DNA from: Silurus meridionalis
Lineage: Eukaryota; Chordata; Actinopteri; Siluriformes; Siluridae
Direction: 5' to 3'
Length of the DNA stretch: 64,000 bases
Assembly (NCBI RefSeq): GCF_014805685.1
Contig: NC_060887.1
Location: forward strand, 30,775,963-30,839,962
This document shows, in pieces, positions 46,569 to 61,041 of this stretch. Position numbers and translations under genes: made by a program. The notes beneath the pieces are model-generated. The model did no database searches. It saw only the letters and a list, made by a program, of their open reading frames with translations, and was not told the origin of the DNA. Each line of letters opens with the position of its first letter. Positions within the stretch are counted from its first letter, which is position 1.

Positions 46569-49500
46569 CCCAGCCATTAGGGAGGCACAAGCCAGTGCAT
46601 TCTTAGTGCCGGTCCCAAGCCCGGGTAAATGGGGAGGGTTGCGTTAGGAAGGGCATCCAGCGTAAAACACGTGCCAAATCAAATATGCGGATCACAAATG
46701 AGAATTTCATACCGGATCGGTCGAGGCCCGGGTTAACAACGACCGCCACAGGTATCGTTAGCCGACAGGGTACCGTGGAAATTGGGCTACTGTTGGTCAA
46801 GGAGGAGAAGGAGAGGAGGAAGACGCCTACAGAGACGGCAGGGAAAGGAGCAGTGTAGGAGAGTGGAGGTTCGGGTTGGTACTTTAAATGTTGGTACTAT
46901 GACGGGTAAAGGGAGAGAGGTAGCTGATATGATGGAGAGGAGAAAGGTAGATATGTTGTGTGTTCAGGAGACCAAGTGGAAAGGGAGTAAGGCCAGGAAC
47001 ATTGGAGGTGGGTTTAAACTGTTTTATCATGGTGTGGATGGAAAGAGAAATGGTGTAGGGGTGATTCTGAAGGAAGAGTACAGTAAGAGTGTAGTGGAGG
47101 TGAAGAGAGTTTCTGATAGGGTGATGATCGTGAAGGTGGAAGTTGAAGGGATGATGATAAATGTCATCAGTGCCTATGCTCCACAAGTTGGCTGTGAGAT
47201 GGAGGAGAAGGAAAGATTCTGGAGTGAATTAGATGAAGTGGTAGATGGTGTACCTAGGAAAGAACGGTTAGTGATTGGGGCGGACTTTAATGGGCATGTG
47301 GGTGAAGGGAACAGAGGTGATGAGGAGGTGATGGGTAGGTATGGTTTTAAGGAGAGGAATGTGGAAGGGCAGATGGTGGTAGATTTTGCTAAAAGGATGG
47401 AAATGGCAGTGGTGAACACTTATTTTAAAAAGAAGGAGGATCATAGGGTGACGATAAGAGTGGAGGAAGGTGCACACAGGTGGACTATGTGCTATGCAGG
47501 AGATGCAACCTGAAGGAGATTGGCGACTGTAAGGTGTTGGCAGGGGACAGTGTAGCTAGACAGCATAGGATGGTGGTCTGTAGGATGGTTTTGGAGGCGA
47601 GGATGAAGAGGAGGAGAGTGAGGACTGAAAGAAGAATAAGATGGTGGAAACTGAAGGAGGAAGAGTGTAGTGTGAGGTTCAGGGAAGAGGTCAGAGAGAG
47701 GCTCAGTGGTGTTAAGGAGGTGTTGGATGATTGGGCAACTACTGCAGGAGTGATGAGGGAGGCAGCTAGAAAAGTACTTGGTGTGACATCTGGAAATAGA
47801 AAGGAAGACAAGGAGACGTGGTGGTGGAATGAGGAAGTGCAGGAGAGCATAAGGAGAAAGAGGTTGGCAAAACAGAAGTGGGATAGACAGAGTGATGAGA
47901 AAAGTAGGCAGGAGTACAAGGAGATGCGGCAGCAGGTTAAGAGGGATGTGGCGAAAGCCAAGGAAAAGGCATATGAGGAGCTGTATGAGAGGTTGGACAC
48001 TAAGGAAGGAGAAAAGGATTTGTACCGATTGGCCAGGCAGAGGGACCGAGCTGGAAAGGATGTACTGCAAGTTAGAGCAGTAAAGGATGGAGAGGGAAAT
48101 GTGTTGACTAGTGAGGAGAGTGTGTTGAGAAGGTGGAGGGAGTATTTTGAGCAGCTGATGAATGAGGAAAATCAGAGAGAGAGAAGGTTGGATGATGTGG
48201 AGATGGTGAAGCAGGATGTAGATAAGATTAGTAAGGAGGAAGTGAGAGCAGCGATTAAGAGGATGAAGAGTGGAAAGTCGGTTGGACCAGATGACATACC
48301 GTGGAAGCGTGAGATGTTTAGGAGAGATGGCAGTGGGGTTTTGACCAGATTGTTTAACAGGATTTTGGAAGGTGAGAAGATGCCTGAGGAATGGAGAAAG
48401 AGTGTGCTGGTACCGATCTTTAAGCATAAAGGAGATGTGCAGACCTGCAGTAACTACAGGGGTATTAAGTTGATCAGTCACACCATGAAGTTATGGGAAA
48501 GAGTAGTGGAAGCCAGGCTGAGAGAAGAGGTGACCATCTGTGAGCAACAGTATGGTTTCATGCCGAGGAAGAGCACCACAGATGCCATATTTGCTTTGAG
48601 AATGTTGATGGAGAAGTATAGAGAAGGACAGAAGGAATTGCATTGTGTATTTGTGGATTTAGAGAAGGCGACGACAGGGTGCCAAGAGAGGAGTTGTGGT
48701 ACTGTATGAGGAAGTCAGGTGTGTCGGAGAAGTATGTAAGGGTGGTGCAGGACATGTATGAGGACAGTGTGACGGCAGTGAAGTGTGCAGTAGGTACGAC
48801 AGACTGGTTTAGAGTGAAGGTTGGACTGCATCAAGGATCGGCCCTGAGCCCTTTCCTGTTTGCAGTGGTGATGGACAGGTTGACGGACGAGGTCAGACAG
48901 GAGTCTCCTGGACTATGATGTTTGCGGATGATATTGTGATTTGTTGTGAGAGTAGGGAGCAGGTTGAGAAGAGCCTGGAGAGGTGGAGATATGCACTGGA
49001 GAGAAGGGGAATGAAACTCAGTAGGAGTAAGACAGAGTACATGTGTGTGAATGAGAGGGAGGGCAGTGGAGTGGTGCGGTTGCAGGAGAAGAGCTTCAGA
49101 AGGTGGAGGAATTCAGGTACCTGGGTTCAACAGTGCAAAGTAATGGAGAGTGTGTTAGAGAAGTGAAGAAAAGAGTGCAGGCAGGGTGGAGTGGGTGGAG
49201 AAGAGTGACAGGAGTGATTTGTGATAGTAGGGTATCTGCAAAATTGAAAGGGAAAGTTTATAGGACTGTGGTGAGACCTGCGATGTTGTATGGTTTAGAG
49301 ACAGTGGCATTGAGTAAAAGACAGGAGGTGGAGCTGGAGGTAGCAGAGCTAAAGATGTTGAGGTTTTCGTTGGGAGTGACGAGGATGGATAAGATTAGAA
49401 ATGAGTTTATTAGAGGGACAGCATGTAGGATGTTTTGGTGACAAGGTGAGGGAGGCGAGATTGAGATGGTTTGGACATGTGCAGAGGAGGGACATAAATT

Positions 49501-49704
49501 ATATTGGTAGAAGAATGCTGAGGATGGAGCCACCAGGTAGGAGGAAAAGAGGAAGGCCAAAAGGAGGTTCATGGATGTGGTGAGGGAAGACATGCAGGTA
49601 GTTGGTGTAAAAGAGGCAGATGTAGAGGACAGGGTGGTGTGGAGACGGATGATCCGCTGTGGCGACCCTAATGGGAGCAGCCGAAGAAGAAGAAGAAGAA
49701 GAAG
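46567..49704 (+). mobile_element. Full-length-sized RTE-clade LINE, plus arm
   Basis: A 215-base 5' region (aacccagccattagggaggc onward) precedes a single decayed reading frame with endonuclease and reverse transcriptase, and the element ends 'gggagcagccgaag' plus a (GAA)n tail. About 3.1 kb is the usual size of RTE elements. The sense strand is strikingly purine-rich. It lies tail to tail with a second copy at 49733-52477; the 3' ends of the two differ at only a few positions per 100 bases. The RTE (Expander/BovB-like) label comes from the motif wording. Confidence 0.88.
46782..49660 (+). pseudogene. RTE endonuclease-reverse transcriptase, plus copy
   Basis: From the Met at 46782, a basic N-terminus leads into the endonuclease: VGTLNVGTM, DMLCVQETKWKG, VISAYAPQVG and LVIGADFNGHVG. 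A phase change near 47455 moves to a long frame (47480-48709) with the end of the endonuclease, a charged linker and the polymerase fingers (SVGPDDIPWK, YRGIKLISHTMKLWE, QYGFMPRKSTTDAIFALRML). Motif A (FVDLEKA) is followed at once by a phase change. Then come [20 protein letters not shown] (motif B) and [10 protein letters not shown] (motif C, about 48915-48945). The C-terminal segments keep [24 protein letters not shown] and ARLRWFGHVQRRD. At least five breaks make it inactive. Confidence 0.88.
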
Positions 49705-49757
49705 ATATATATATATATATATATATATATATCTTTTCTTCTTCTTCTTCTTCTTCG
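49682..49757. repeat. Palindromic hinge (GAA)n-(TA)n-(TTC)n
   Basis: The plus arm's (GAA)n tail, a TA run of about 28 bases and the minus arm's (TTC)n tail form an almost perfect palindrome centred near 49719. Confidence 0.93.
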
Positions 49758-52470
49758 GCTGCTCCCATTAGGGGTTGCCACAGCGGATCATCCGTCTCCA
49801 TACCACCCTGTCCTCTACATCTGCCTCTTTCACACCAACTACCTGCATGTCTTCCTCACCACATCCATGAACCTCCTCCTTGGCCTTCCTCTTTCCTCCT
49901 ACCTGGTGGCTCCATCCTCAGCATTCTTCTACCAATATAATTCATGTCCCTCCTCTGCACATGTCCAAACCATCTCAATCTCGCCTCCTCACCTTGTCAC
50001 CAAAACATCCTACATGCGCTGTCCTCTAATAAACTCATTTCTAATCTTGTCCATCCTCGTCACTCCCAACGAAAACCTTAACATCTTCAGCTCTGCTACC
50101 TCCAGCTCCACCTCCTGTCTTTTACTCAATGCCACTGTCTCTAATCCATACAACATCGCAGGTCTCACCACAGTCCTATAAACTTTCCTTTCATTCTTGC
50201 AGATACCCTACTATCACAAATCACTCCTGTCACTCTTCTCCACCCACTCCACCCTGCCTGCACTCTTTCTTCACTTCTCTAACACACTCTCCATTACTTT
50301 GCACTGTTGACCCCAGGTACCTGAACTCCTCCACCTTTTCCACCTCTTCTCCCTGCAACCGCATCACCCACTGCCCTCCCTCTCATTCACACACATGTAC
50401 TCTGTCTTACTCCTACTGACTTTCATTCCCTTCTCTCCAACGCATATCTCCACCTCTCCAGGCTCTTCTCAACCTGCTCCCTACTCTCACCACAAATCAC
50501 AATATCATCCGCAAACATCATAGTCCAGGGAGACTCCTGTCTGACCTCGTCCGTCAACCTGTCCATCACCACTGCAAACAGGAAAGGGCTCAGGGCCGAT
50601 CCTTGATGCAGTCCAACCTTCACCCTGAACCAGTCTGTCGTACCTACTGCACACTTCACTGCCGTCACACTGTCCTCATACATGTCCTGCACCACCCTCA
50701 CATACTTCTCTGACACACCTGACTTCCTCATACAATACCACAACTCCTCTCTTGGCACTCTGTCGACGCTTTCTAAATCCACAAATACACAATGCAATTC
50801 CTTCTGTCCTTCTCTATACTTCTCCATCAACATCCTCAAAGCAAATAAGGCATCTGTGGTGCTCTTCCTCGGCATGAAACCATACTGTTGCTCACAGATG
50901 GTCACCTCTTCTCTCAGCCTGGCTTCCACTACTCTTTCCCATAACTTCATGGTGTGACTGATCAACTTAATTCCCCTGTAGTTACTGCAGGTCTGCACAT
51001 CTCCTTTATGCTTAAAGATCGGTACCAGCACACTTCTTCTCCATTCCTCAGGCATCTTCTCACCTTCCAAAATCCTGTTAAACAATCTGGTCAAAACCCA
51101 CTGCCATCTCTCCTAAACATCTCCACGCTTCTACCGGTATGTCATCTGGTCCAACCGACTTTCCACTCTTCATCCTCTTAATCGCTGCTCACTTCCTCCT
51201 TACTAATCCTATCTACATCCTGCTTCACCAACTCCACATCATCCAACCTTCTCTCTCTGATTTTCCTCATTCATCAGCTGCTCAAAATACTCCCTCCACC
51301 TTCTCAACACACTCTCCTCACTAGTCAACACATTTCCTCTCCATCCTTTATTGCTCTAACTTGCAGAACATCCTTCCCAGCTCGGTCCCTCTGCCTGGCC
51401 AATCGGTATAAATCCTTTTCTCCTTCCTTAGTGTCCAACCTCTCATACAGCTCCTCATATGCCTTATCCTTGGCTTTCGCCACATCCTCTTTACCTGCTG
51501 CCGCATCTCCTTGTACTCCTGCCTACTTTTCTCATCACTCTGTCTATCCCACTTCTGTTTTGCCAACCTCTTTCTCCTTATGCTCTCCTGCACTTCCTCA
51601 TTCCACCACCATGTCTCCTTGTCTTGCTTTCTATTTCCAGATGTCACACCAAGTACTTTTCTAGCTGCCTCCTCATCACTCCTGCAGTAGTTGCCCAACC
51701 ATCCAACACCTCTTCAACACCACTGAGCCTCTGTCTGACCTCTTCCCTGAACCTCACACTACACTCTTCCTCCTTAAGTTTCCACCATCTTATTCTTCTT
51801 TCAGTCCTCACTCTCCTCCTCTTCTTCGCCTCCAAAACCATCCTACAGACCACCATCCGATGCTGTCTAGCTACACTGTCCCCTGCCAACACCTTACAGT
51901 CTCCAATCTCCTTCAGGTTGCATCTCCTGCATAGCACATAGTCCACCTGTGTGCACCTTCCTCCACTCTTATACGTCACCCTATGATCCTCCTTCTTCTT
52001 AAAATAAGTGTTCACCACTGCCATTTCCATCCTTTTAGCAAAATCTACCACCATTTGCGCTTCCACATTCCTCTCCTTAAAACCATACCTACCCATCACC
52101 TCCTCATCACCTTTGTTCCCTTCACCTACATGTCCATTACAGTCTGCCCCTATCACCAATCGTTCTTTCCTAGGTACACCATCTACCACTTCATCTAATT
52201 CACTCCAGAATTTTTCCTTCTCCTTCATCTCACAGCCAACTTGTGGAGCATAGGCACTGATGACATTTATCATCATCCCTTCAACTTTCACCTTCACAAT
52301 CATCACCCTATCAGAAACTCTCTTCACCTCCACTACACTCTTACTGTACTCTTCCTTCAGAATCACCCCTAGACCATTTCTCTTTCCATCCACACTATGA
52401 TAAAACAGTTAAACAGATAAATCCACCTCCAATGTTCCTGGCCTTACTCCCTTTCCACTTGGTCTTCTGA

Positions 52471-52477
<7 letters not shown>
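49733..52477 (-). mobile_element. RTE-clade LINE, inverted arm, 5'-truncated
   Basis: This is the same family as the plus arm, reading on the minus strand with its tail at the hinge. It stops at 'gaccaagtggaaaggg' and 'tgtgtgttcag' (sense), which corresponds to about 46963 in the plus copy, so some 400 bases of the 5' end are missing. A (TA)n tract begins exactly at the truncation. Confidence 0.88.
49790..52460 (-). pseudogene. RTE endonuclease-reverse transcriptase, minus copy
   Basis: The longest segment (51644-52393) keeps the middle and end of the endonuclease: GLGVILKEEY, VISAYAPQVG, LVIGADCNGHVG (Cys instead of Phe in the GDFN-type box), VDYVLCRRC and ARQHRMVVC, in a frame unbroken where the plus copy is broken. 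The polymerase segment (50423-51094) is continuous from LTRLFNRILEG-type sequence through YGFMPRKSTTDALFALRML, a damaged motif A (FVDLESVDRVP, one codon shorter than the family), [20 protein letters not shown] and [12 protein letters not shown]. Breaks lie at different places from those in the plus arm, so the two copies decayed, or were mis-sequenced, independently. Confidence 0.86.

Positions 52478-52546
<69 letters not shown>
52478..52546. repeat. (TA)n tract at RTE truncation point
   Basis: A perfect TA run between the 5'-truncated end of the minus-strand RTE and the sequence aaacatgaaagcag. Confidence 0.97.
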
Positions 52547-54825
<2,279 letters not shown>

Positions 54826-54827
54826 AA

Positions 54828-54915
54828 TTGTAGTTTAATGGTTAAGATAACCAAGCTATCTTTGCTGGGCCTGTTAGCAAGGCACTTAGCCATTAACTGC
54901 TTGGAGTATAAATGA
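54828..54915 (+). repeat. tRNA-derived SINE remnant
   Basis: 'tgtagtttaatggttaagat' has the form of an A-box region (tagtggttaag type). It is followed, after an internal loss that removed the B box, by 'tgctgggcctgttagcaaggcacttagccattaactgctt' in pieces and 'gtataaatgagat', the core and 3' part of a common fish SINE. It is adjacent to the left end of the next Tc1 remnant. No intact polymerase III promoter remains. Confidence 0.55.
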
Positions 54916-54931
54916 GATCCTGTGCCAAAAG

Positions 54932-55790
54932 TTTGGAAACATTTTGTTTTCTATCATTTTTGAGAAACACATGCATGCTCCTTTTGTTTATTGACAACAA
55001 ACTAAGCAATTTAGCAGCATGGAGATTTACTTTTACCAAAAAAACATATAAATGTAGAGAGTAATGTCCTTTGAAAAAAATTCATTTCTTAGCATAAATA
55101 TCAGCTTTGCACACTCAACATTTGTACAGTTAGTTTCACCCAACATTCCGCATAAATACTTTGACATGCCTCTTGTCAAACTCACCAAAGATGTTCTTCA
55201 CTAGTTAGATTTTTCTCTCTGACCTTGCGATTCACTTCATCCCAGAGAAGTTCAGCAGAATTTAGGTGCAGTGACAGAGCAGGCCGTTCCATGACAGATA
55301 ACTCCAGTGGACTCTTTGTTCTCTAAATAACGCTTACAGAGCTTGGATGTATGCTTCTTGTTTTTATCTTGTTGTATGGTGAAATTTGCTCCATTGAACC
55401 ACAGTCAAGATAGAATGGCATGTCATTGAAATATAAAATAGTAGCCATGTTGGTTTAGTATTCCTTTTACCTGGAATAAGTCTCCAGCCTTGCCTGCTCT
55501 CAAACAACTCCAAAACATTAGGCTTTCATGTTTGACTGTGGGGGTGAAGCAGTTTGCTAACATTTTCTCTCCTGTTGTCTGACATACATCAGTTTTTCTG
55601 TTAGAGATAAAAATGTCAAATTTTGGACTTATCGGTAAATAGAACTTTTGCCAGGCATTCACTGTCCAATTCTTGTGTGTTTTTGTATTTTACCTAGTTT
55701 GTTCACTATAATATAATAAAAATTGAACATTTATTTATCTCCAAAACGAAAACTTTGGAAAACTGTGTTTCCAAACTTTTCATAGACATT
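54932..55790 (-). mobile_element. Tc1-like remnant with both ends
   Basis: The left end 'aaaagtttggaaacattttg' and the right end reversed 'gaaaagtttggaaacacagt' are inverted repeats. The interior holds a decayed transposase on the minus strand. At about 0.86 kb it is roughly half the usual Tc1 length, so the N-terminal DNA-binding part was deleted. The segment inside the left end matches 20515-20575. Confidence 0.75.
55150..55680 (-). pseudogene. Tc1-like transposase catalytic half, decayed
   Basis: On the minus strand the order is TPTVKHESLMFWSCLRAGKA (the family reads TVKHGGGS.MVWG), then a segment with QQDKNKKHTSKL holding the second catalytic Asp, and then SAELLWDEVNRKV with the Glu. The first Asp block (WSDE-like) is replaced by FTDKSK-type sequence. 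Several phase changes and stops separate the pieces. The product is inactive. Confidence 0.72.
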
Positions 55791-55799
55791 GTAACTGTA

Positions 55800-57320
55800 A
55801 CGTGTTTTACAATTTTGCTTCATCCTGAATTTATTTATTTATTTATTTATTTATTTAATGGAGCCAACATGCCCTGAATTTGGTTTCAATCATCACTATG
55901 TTCCCTAAATTGTTTTTTCTTGTCACTGTCACCTCTATCTTGCTACATCCCAGATCTCCATCCCAAATTTGTAAAGCTGCTATGTGATCCATTTTTAAAA
56001 GAATGAATGCACAAGAACACATGGATAAAAAACTGATTTTACCCAGAGATCATCAGGCTTGTGAACTACTGTTTTGCACTGCACTGAATTAAATATTAAA
56101 TAGACACTTCAAAATATGAAATTCATAGAAATCAAACAATTAATAAAAAAAATTACAGAAGCCATTCAAATACCATTAAGAAAAATCAGGGCTTTAAAAA
56201 CATGTTTTATTAGTAGCATAGACGTTGGTACATTCTTACAGTGTTATATTTTTCATTCCATTTTTGTTATTCAATGTGGTCCTGCTATGGCTTCGTATAG
56301 TAATTGACTCTATGGGAGCTGGACTCCTTGCTGTGTGTGGAGTTGATTTAATTATGTGAATGCCTCATCATTGTAAATATTTGTTTCTTTGATGCCTTTC
56401 TTAGCCTTAAGCCATTTAAAATGTGCCAAAGATAAAGTCACTTTGCTTCTTAAGCATGGTGAGTTTCCATAGCTTCATGATGCTCGCACAGCCTGAATGC
56501 CAATAAGCCATGAATGTGCACTAGCTTATCACTTCCAAGTGATTAATTTGCTGCTTGAGGTTATTTTATTTAATGATACTATAGGTGCATAAATTAAATA
56601 CACCTGATTGAACGTGTGAGTGGTGATTTTTTTAACCAGGACACTTTTTATAGTTGGTTCACATTTTGTCAGCTATTAAATAAAATACCCGCTGAAAGGA
56701 GGAGTTTGGGACTCTCATGCTTCATAAAGGGAAGGAAAAAAATGTGGCCTGCCAGAATTTAACCAGTCAGGATAAGAAGGCATTTCTGCTGACACACATG
56801 CTACTTTTACACTACTATTTAGGTGGTATAGCCAAGGCAAGTTTATGACTTGAGCATGAGGGCAGAACTACAGGCAGACTGCATTTCAGTGAATCTAAAG
56901 CCTGAAATCACCAATTCTATGTTTAAATGTTTGTATTGGTTTAACAAATTGCATTCTTGCCACTGATACATTACTTAATCAATTAATTTATAAATTGATG
57001 GTAGGGCCCTTGTGTAGGACATAATAATAACTCCAGGATGGTTTTCTGTCATTTACTGGGTCACACTGTACACCTGGGCTATGTTCATTATAGCCCTTGC
57101 ACTGATTTAAGTATATTTCTGCAATAGCATTCGAAACATTTAAATATGTAAAAACAAAACCTTGCATTGTCCTACAATAAATTTTTAACATTGAAAAAGT
57201 TTAATATTCACATAGAGAACTGTTTAATGGATGGGGCTGAATTAAACATTCCAAACTTTTGTCAATCATGCAAAAAATTATAGATTTCCAGTAACAATTT
57301 ATTCCTGGTCAGAGTCACTG
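55800..57320. other. Unassigned DNA with a weak L2-tail trace
   Basis: (ATTT)n lies at 55830-55858. The stretch 55900-56010 ends 'tttgtaaagctgctatgtgat', which resembles the L2 3' end. The block 56330-56600 is not obviously repetitive and of mixed composition. No gene recognised. Confidence 0.4.
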
Positions 57321-57324
57321 TATA

Positions 57325-57402
57325 TCTGAAGGTTATCCCAGAAACACTGGTCACAAGGTGGGAATGTGCCAGTCCATCATATGGCACTGTGCTCCCTTAG
57401 AT

Positions 57403-57484
<82 letters not shown>

Positions 57485-57650
57485 CTATCACACTCATTTA
57501 CACCCAGGGGCAATTTTACCAAAGTCAATCCACCTACTGACATGTTTTTGGAGGCAGGAGGAAAACTCAGGTACAGGGAAGCACGAAAATTGACAACACA
57601 CAGAAACCTGATCTCAGATGTGATGCAGAGATGTTACCTATTGCACCAAC
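57325..57650 (+). repeat. Dispersed fish repeat split by (CA)n
   Basis: 'ggtcacaaggtgggaatgtgccagtccatcatatggcac' in pieces, then a long CA run, then 'caggggcaattttaccaaag', 'caatccacctactgacatgtttttggaggcaggaggaaaac' in pieces and 'gaacccaggaccc'-like decayed sequence to about 57650. This is the most complete copy of the repeat family in the window. Confidence 0.55.
57402..57480. repeat. (CA)n microsatellite
   Basis: A perfect run of about 39 CA units inside the dispersed repeat, whose intact form has a short CA-rich stretch here. Confidence 0.97.
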
Positions 57651-58055
57651 GTATTGAAGTAGCATTCATTTCATTATTTCTTAACTTTGGATCAGTACAA
57701 CATTTTAGATAAAGCCTTTCAGTCAACCCAAATTTGTTGCAACAGTTTGGGAAAAAACACATATTGGTGTGGTGATCAAGTATCCACAAACCCTAAACCT
57801 CACATAAACAACACATAGTGTTTATGTAGTAATCAAAGTGAATATTTATACAAAAGTTTTTCTACAATGGCTTAGGACTACAATTGCCACTAACAGTTTT
57901 GCACTCAAGTCTTAATCAGTGTACAGCTGATAAACATAGACTTTATGTTAAAGCTGTAATGAATCTCCTGGTTACACAATTTTTGCACTTTTTGTCAATG
58001 TAGTACAGAATAATAGAAGAGAATTATTTATAATTGCACTATTCGGGTTTACCTG
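57651..58055. other. Unassigned DNA
   Basis: Nothing recognised. Confidence 0.4.
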
Positions 58056-58059
58056 AAAG

Positions 58060-58272
58060 AGTTTTATTTTAAGTATGGTTCTTCTCAAGATTTCTTCCTC
58101 ATATTGTCTCAAGGACTTTCACTGCTTTCTCTGGATTGCTCAATAGGGATACAATTATAGTGATACATGTATTCATTTTTAAATATCTATCCTGAATTTA
58201 TGTATTTCTGTAAAGTTCTTCTGTTACAATGTCCATTGTTTAAAGCTCAAAACAAATCAAATTAATGATTTG
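58060..58272 (+). mobile_element. L2 LINE 3' UTR fragment
   Basis: 'taagtatggttcttctcaag', 'tttcttcctcatattgtctcaagg', 'ttctgtaaagttcttctgttacaatgtccattg' follow the order of the L2 3' UTR at 39610-39780, in decayed form, with a degenerate AATCAAATT tail. Confidence 0.6.
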
Positions 58273-60930
58273 AATTAATAAGCTCTCATTTGGTTCATGC
58301 TGTCTGAAGCCTAGCTTTAGTAAATTCATGCTGAGCACAATTCTCACTTGTACATATGTTGCCTGAGGCCGATCATCACTGAGAGTGAAATTGGTTGCAC
58401 TTATTGGGTTGGAGGCACATCAGAGTGTCTTTAAGTGATGCACCAAGTAATCAGGGCATCTGCTTGGACATCTAGATAGAATCAGGCAGTTACTTTCTCC
58501 TCCCAGTGGCTTGTGCTGTTTGATGATGGCCTGGGGCTAGAAAGTGAAAACAGTGTGTGGTGTGTGTGGAAGGTTTTCAGAGTCACCACATATAACTGGA
58601 ACTGTAGCATGTCAGATGAGAGAAATATAATGAAATGGAGATTGTTTGCTTTCCTTTTACATAATATATTAAAATTTTTATTATCAAATACTAGGTACTA
58701 TAGTAAATGCACCTCAGTAGTAAATGCAATTCAGATTAGCAGCTTTATTCATCAATAATGAAAGAGTAGGGCTCATAATATCGCACACTGGTGATATCGT
58801 GCTCTTTAGCTAAAATGGTCTTTTCTGGTCTTCTTTTCGGCCCTCTGTGTCTTAACCCCTCTCAGTAAATGTCTGCTGGGGGATCAAAATGGCATTTTAG
58901 GAGATTTTGCCATTTATGGAGTTCCCCTTTTGATCGCTAACTGCTGCATTTGTGACATTTTAACTCACTTTTTCTTCACTTATTACATTTTTGAAGGTAG
59001 CAAAGCCTTCTAGACATGAATACTTTATCAAGTAAAATTGCAATTGGACTTTTCAGTTTCAGGTTTTCGTCTAAGAAGGCCACTGGTGTCTGGAGGCTAT
59101 GGTTTGTGCTCAGGACAAATAGAAATGCTAACATATCCAGAGGCATTTCCCCTACTGGTTTATTTCCATTGCCTGTATGAGCAGGCACAATTCAAAACGT
59201 GTGAAAATCTCCCATTATCTAATGTTAATAAGTTTTCAGTCTACACTGGATTTAGAACATTTCTGGCAGTATTAAAATTGTTGGAATTGCTCAGATTAAT
59301 TTAGAGGATAGGTCTTAAAGCTTATGTTAAATATGGACTTCCTGAGGAAACTGCTTAAAAATAGAGTATAATTTGAGAAAATAGACACGTCTCTGCTTCT
59401 TTACATCAATTCAAGCACTTTTTTATGTGTGGGGGTGTGGGTGTAAAAGGATAGAAAATAAGAATTAAACAGTAAGAAAGGTTATTTATAATCCATAGCT
59501 GCTGGTACAAACGAGACATCTAAATACGCGTTAATGGATTTCTATTAGTGTTGCTAGTTTGTTATTGCAGCTATATTCATATTTGTATTTTACTTCTTGT
59601 AAATGACTTTTTCTGCAGATAAATGTGACTTTCAAGTACCGACGAGATAGAATTCAATGACACATTTGTTCTTTTATTTATCTTTACCCTCTTCGAATCT
59701 AATCAATTATTTCAAAATGTCAGCCTGGTTCTTTATTACATCTCGTTATTGGTACATCTATTTATTAGATTAGATTATCAGTCTACGCATGTTAAGAGTG
59801 TGTCTGACATTTAACTTTGCCCACCTATTGTTTTCTCGGTATAGTCAAACCAAGGTGCTAAAGCTCTCATCTCACTTTGCTTTAAACATCAATGCTAGTG
59901 TGAGGAAGCCAGAGGTTATGGTTTGGTTGTGGCCTGAATGCTGAACTCTTGCATCAGGGTTTAGACTCGTACAATCATTCATGCCCACACGGTTAAGAGG
60001 TTTTTCAGAGATGGACTACCGTCAGAGATGGACAAAAATCTAATAAAATGTTGGATTTGACCTCACCAATCTGGTTAAGCATACATTAAAGCTTTTGAGG
60101 GTGAAATACTAGACAGGGTTTTGAATTTTCATGTCTTAAGCATTGACATTTTCAGGGAGAGGATGCACAGGGAATAAAATTAGGACCTGCTTTCAACAGC
60201 ATCTAATAAGGACTGGATAGCCTAATACCTATTTGTGGGTTCAGGGGCAGCATCAGTTATCGGTAGTGGAAAACAAAAACCAAACACAAACAATGAAAAT
60301 TGATAATGGGATTTGTTTAATACATTTCCACAGATTGAAATCTATGGGCAATTATCTGTGCTTGAAAAATAACTAATACCTTCAATATGCATACTGATGT
60401 GCAAGACTCGACTAACTGTTATGACAACAGATATGACCGGTTTTCTGATCTAACATGGCAATAATTCCAGTTTGTGACTAGGTATTCCCTTAAATTTTAA
60501 CTTTATTCTCTCAGCGAATGAAACACAGGCAGGCCATTTGAATGCAAACCTCATTATGTCCTGGAACATACAGATAGAGAGAGGTCCAATTTGCATTTAG
60601 ATTGTTTCTGGAGAAGTAAATTAATCAACACTTTTACACACACATATACACACACACACACTGAGGTAAATGCACATTTTTTAAAATCATATTAACACAA
60701 ATTTTTACATTTTTTAAACTTGTGTTGAGTACTAATCCCCTAATGCTTGATTCATGCTTTTCCTGACCCTTTTACTATAAACAGTCTGAAGGCAGACATG
60801 GTTTTTACAATTAAACCCGGAAGTATAGAGATTGGCAGGGTAACTTTAATCTCATGTATTTTGAGATAAAGAGCAAGAATGGCATAAAGATGTACCCATC
60901 TGGGATTATCTCCCTAGGTGATATACAATA
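58273..60930. other. Unassigned AT-rich DNA
   Basis: No coding or mobile sequence recognised. The block 59580-59960 is not obviously repetitive and contains several TAAT-type sites, which alone proves nothing. Confidence 0.4.
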
Positions 60931-60979
60931 TATATACAGTATTTCACAAATTGAGTACACACTTCACATTTTGATACCC

Positions 60980-60982
<3 letters not shown>

Positions 60983-61038
<56 letters not shown>
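60983..61038. repeat. (TA)n expanded inside L2 coding sequence
   Basis: The L2 reads ctatatatttcatc at 38269-38282 (codons for LYIS); here the same place reads ctatatat...tatcatc with about 27 TA units. Confidence 0.93.

Positions 61039-61039
<1 letters not shown>

Positions 61040-61041
<2 letters not shown>

Noticed and set aside
47485..48481. Very long minus-strand open frames (up to 329 codons) opposite the RTE
   Set aside because: They mirror the purine-rich sense strand of the RTE reading frame, which lacks stops in antisense; they are shadows.
57401..57712. Thr-His repeat proteins
   Set aside because: Pure translation of (CA)n.
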